From contig JAFSLV010000041.1 in NCBI GenBank assembly GCA_017448245.1, positions 124,001-188,000 of the forward strand: a stretch of DNA of 64,000 bases, given 5' to 3'. Position 1 is the stretch's first letter. Every line of letters starts with the position of its first letter. Below the pieces are notes generated by a model that saw nothing but the letters and a program-made list of their open reading frames with translations, had not been told where the DNA came from and ran no database searches. The DNA comes from Lachnospiraceae bacterium (GTDB taxonomy: Bacteria; Bacillota; Clostridia; Lachnospirales; Lachnospiraceae). The translations under genes and the position numbers were made by a program. Shown one piece after another: positions 61,877 through 64,000 of this stretch.

Positions 61877-62072
61877 ATACGGGGAATTGTGCACAATGAG
61901 CTCGGACAATCTGCTGTACCGTTCGGTTTTACGAAAGGAGCATTCGGATTTGCCAAAGAAAAACTGTCGGATTTCGTGCAGAATCAAGGCAATCTGTGTT
62001 AAAATAGAATCAGTCTTTCTGTACCTGGCACATGCTTATGACGTACGTTGTTATCTGACAGAGGGGGTGCGT

Positions 62073-63041
62073 ATGGATTACGCGCAGATCGAACGTTTTT
62101 TGACCATCGTCAAGCACATGAATCTCGGAAAGGCCGCCGGAGAGCTCTATATCTCGCAGTCTGCACTTTCGCAGTCCATCTCCAATCTGGAAAAGGAACT
62201 CGGCTTTTCCCTCTTTCACCGCATCTCCAACAAGCTCGTGCTGACCAGGGAGGCGGAGACGCTTCTTCCCGATTTTGAAGAGATCCATAAGGCCTATCTC
62301 TCCTTTGAAGAGCGCAAGGAATCGCTGTTACAGAAGGAAACACTCGACTATGTGACGATCGGATTTGCCGGCAATGCCGTGGTATTTGCGACACTCTCGC
62401 TTTCGGAATTCTTTAATAACTATCCGAAAGAAATCGTCAATACCACCTATACCAGCAGGGATCTGTTGCCCACGATGCTCCGTGAGGGACAGATCGATTT
62501 TGCGATTACGTATCCTCCGCTCTCCTTCCATGACATCTCCAGCACGCCGCTCAGGAAGGAAGCCACCGCGGTAGCCGTTCCCGTCTCACATCCTCTTGCC
62601 AAAAAAGAAAAGCTCAAGACAAAGGAGCTGGAAAAATATCCCTTCCTCGGGCTGAAAAAGGGACATCACTTCAGAAACAACTGTGAAAACATCTGTGCCC
62701 AGTGCGGGATCCGGATACGCTATGCCAAAACCGGCACCAGGCAGGAGCTCTCCGCTCTGATCGAGGAAAACCGCAAAGACGGCGAGATGCTCTTTTTCTG
62801 CGCGGAGCACAGCTTCCATGAGATGACCGGCGAAGACGGCTATGTCTTAAAGTATGTGGATGATGCGCGTTTTGATGTCATCACCGCGCTCTCCTGGATC
62901 AGTACCGGCAAAGCACAGTATCAGCACAAGGACTTTATGGATTACATCACCAATAATTACAGCCGCACACGCAACGAGTATGAGCGGCTGTATTCCCATA
63001 TCTTTAATGATGTCTATGCTCCGGTAAAAAAGGAGGCGTGA
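62073..63041 (+). CDS. LysR-family regulator (lysR2), divergent from the TRAP operon
   Basis: The 322-residue protein has the LysR winged helix-turn-helix (QIERFLTIVKHMNLGKAAGE, LYISQSALSQSISNLEKELG) and an effector domain (about 95-300). The ATG at 62073 is preceded by GAGGGGGT; a longer frame to 61740 crosses the promoter region and is rejected. A TAAAAT -10 lies at 62000-62005. It probably controls dctP-dctM-dctQ-hydrolase. It ends 22 bp from the convergent SDR gene. Confidence 0.92.
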   Translation: MDYAQIERFLTIVKHMNLGKAAGELYISQSALSQSISNLEKELGFSLFHRISNKLVLTREAETLLPDFEEIHKAYLSFEERKESLLQKETLDYVTIGFAGNAVVFATLSLSEFFNNYPKEIVNTTYTSRDLLPTMLREGQIDFAITYPPLSFHDISSTPLRKEATAVAVPVSHPLAKKEKLKTKELEKYPFLGLKKGHHFRNNCENICAQCGIRIRYAKTGTRQELSALIEENRKDGEMLFFCAEHSFHEMTGEDGYVLKYVDDARFDVITALSWISTGKAQYQHKDFMDYITNNYSRTRNEYERLYSHIFNDVYAPVKKEA

Positions 63042-63063
63042 TCTTCGGCTTCCCGGTACTTCT

Positions 63064-63891
63064 TCAACCGTCCGACAATGCGCTCAGCGCCTTCTGCGCT
63101 TTGATCTCTTCCACGCGCTCTTCCAGCGTGGCGGTAATGATCCGGTTGGCATCACTCCCCATATAATAACGCAGAGGCAGTTTTTCCTGCGCAAGAACGG
63201 CTATGATCGCGTCGCCCGCTTTTTCGGGATTGCCCGGCATGCCGGAGGTATCCACCCTGATATGCTTGGCGCGTGTCCATGCGGTATCCTTATAATCCTC
63301 GATCTTCAATGCGGCGCCCTGCATACTGTGATCCCCGTAGAATTCCGTACGGAAGGCCCCGGGTTCCACAATCAGCACATCGATCCCGAGCGGTTTGACC
63401 TCCTGGATCAGCCCCTCGCTCAAGAGCTCGAGCGCCGCCTTTGAGGCCGCATAATAGCCGGAACCGACCGCGGACTTGGAAGCGGCAATCGACGTGATGT
63501 TGATAATCGTACCGCTTCTTTTTGCGCGCATATGCGGCAATACTTCCTTGATCATGCCGACCGCACCGAAAAAATTGGTTTCAAAGAGTTCCCTGACCTG
63601 TGCATCATCGCCTTCCTCCACGGAAGACCGGTAGCCGTGTCCCGCGTTGTTGACCAGCACGTCAATCTGCCCGAACGCCTCCATGACGGTACTGACGGCC
63701 TTTTTCCGTGCGTCCGCGTCCGTTACGTCCAGTGAAACCACCCTGCAGGTATCCGGATAATCAGCAGCAACGTTTGCCACGCTGTCCGTATTTCTTGCCG
63801 TCACCACCGCCCGGTCTCCGTGTGCGAGAACCGTAGCGGCAATGCCTCTGCCGATGCCCGTGGAGCATCCCGTGATCAGCCATGTTTTCAT
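63064..63891 (-). CDS. Short-chain dehydrogenase/reductase (classical SDR)
   Basis: The 275-residue oxidoreductase has the coenzyme loop TGCSTGIGRGIA (about 8-19), NNAGHGY near 86, catalytic Ser in ITSIAASKS, and YYAASKAAL with the Tyr/Lys pair near 154-158. It may oxidise a hydroxy intermediate. The start MKTWLITG at 63891 has AAAGGG before it; a TTG six codons upstream is weaker. It follows the MDR gene by 14 bp. Confidence 0.92.
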   Translation of the reverse strand: MKTWLITGCSTGIGRGIAATVLAHGDRAVVTARNTDSVANVAADYPDTCRVVSLDVTDADARKKAVSTVMEAFGQIDVLVNNAGHGYRSSVEEGDDAQVRELFETNFFGAVGMIKEVLPHMRAKRSGTIINITSIAASKSAVGSGYYAASKAALELLSEGLIQEVKPLGIDVLIVEPGAFRTEFYGDHSMQGAALKIEDYKDTAWTRAKHIRVDTSGMPGNPEKAGDAIIAVLAQEKLPLRYYMGSDANRIITATLEERVEEIKAQKALSALSDG

Positions 63892-63905
63892 CGTTTGTAT
63901 CCCTT

Positions 63906-64000
63906 TCAATCGTTATACACCACCGCCTTGATCAGGCTGCGGTCCAGGTTGGCGTACAGTTCCATCGCTTCCGGAATCCTGTCGATCCCGTGGAAGGAGT
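63906..64000 (-). CDS. C-terminal end of a medium-chain alcohol dehydrogenase-type enzyme (partial)
   Basis: Thirty-one codons and a stop are visible at the window edge, ending IPEAMELYANLDRSLIKAVVYND. The pattern IPEAMELYAN-x-D...IKAVV is the usual C-terminus of zinc-type MDR dehydrogenases. The gene is upstream of and co-directional with the SDR gene. Confidence 0.6.
   Translation of the reverse strand, partial: SFHGIDRIPEAMELYANLDRSLIKAVVYND

Overview
The window is 64 kb of bacterial chromosome. It looks like an anaerobic, motile or chemotactic member of the Bacillota, class Clostridia, most likely a high-GC relative of Lachnospiraceae. The evidence is gene content: an FMN riboswitch on a ribU-like gene, an Asp23/Gls24-fakA-recG core block next to rpmB, a purine/pyrimidine operon, sodium-pump-type glutaconyl-CoA decarboxylase chemistry, ABC sugar uptake and strong Shine-Dalgarno sites. 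No genus is claimed.

Layout. 1-1.6 kb: the end of an AT-rich ABC exporter gene that joins the GC-rich chromosome at about 1.59-1.64 kb. 1.66-10.2 kb: a minus-strand block running asnB-like, pyrF, pyrE, two small membrane proteins, purE, purM, purN, purD and an SH3-domain membrane protein. 10.3-15.7 kb: housekeeping genes (Nudix, GIY-YIG, recG, fakA, Gls24, rpmB). 15.7-20 kb: a carbohydrate-type ABC importer. 20-31 kb: an AmmeMemoRadiSam radical SAM gene behind ribU and an FMN riboswitch, then rhodanese, hisS, a phosphopantetheinyl transferase, a CNNM/CorC protein, tRNA-Thr, a zinc-ribbon protein, a fused AmmeMemoRadiSam B-A protein, dprA and comM. 31-35 kb: a chemoreceptor and an unrecognised EF-hand/coiled-coil protein.

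35-64 kb is a large accessory catabolic region: three acyl-CoA dehydrogenases, three CaiB-type class III CoA-transferases, an acetyl-CoA-hydrolase-family CoA-transferase, two MmgE/PrpD proteins, a beta-hydroxyacid dehydrogenase, a MaoC/hydratase-2, a GcdA-type carboxyltransferase with a degenerate partner, an SMP-30 protein, two MFS carriers, a TRAP carrier with an alpha/beta hydrolase, two LysR regulators, an SDR and the end of an MDR dehydrogenase. Inference: it imports one or more branched or unsaturated (di)carboxylic acids, activates them as CoA thioesters, and oxidises, hydrates or decarboxylates them toward crotonyl/butyryl-CoA-type intermediates. The substrate cannot be read from the sequence.

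The strongest new observation is a shared promoter design in that region. A 15-bp inverted repeat close to ATAGGC-N3-GCCTAT (a T-N11-A LysR-type box) lies exactly 20 bp upstream of a TTGGAC-like -35 and about 18 bp from a TAAGAT-like -10. It occurs before acd1 (36.3 kb), the CaiB operon (43.6 kb, divergent from a lysR), acd3 (49.8 kb) and, with a slightly different -10 spacing, the second MmgE/PrpD operon (55.9 kb). This ties scattered operons into one candidate regulon. Other notable points are two acyl-CoA dehydrogenases without the usual catalytic Glu, a carboxyltransferase-domain protein that has lost its metal ligands beside gcdA, three 29-bp repeats before an AAA-type ATPase gene, and an asparagine-synthetase-like protein without the glutaminase Cys.
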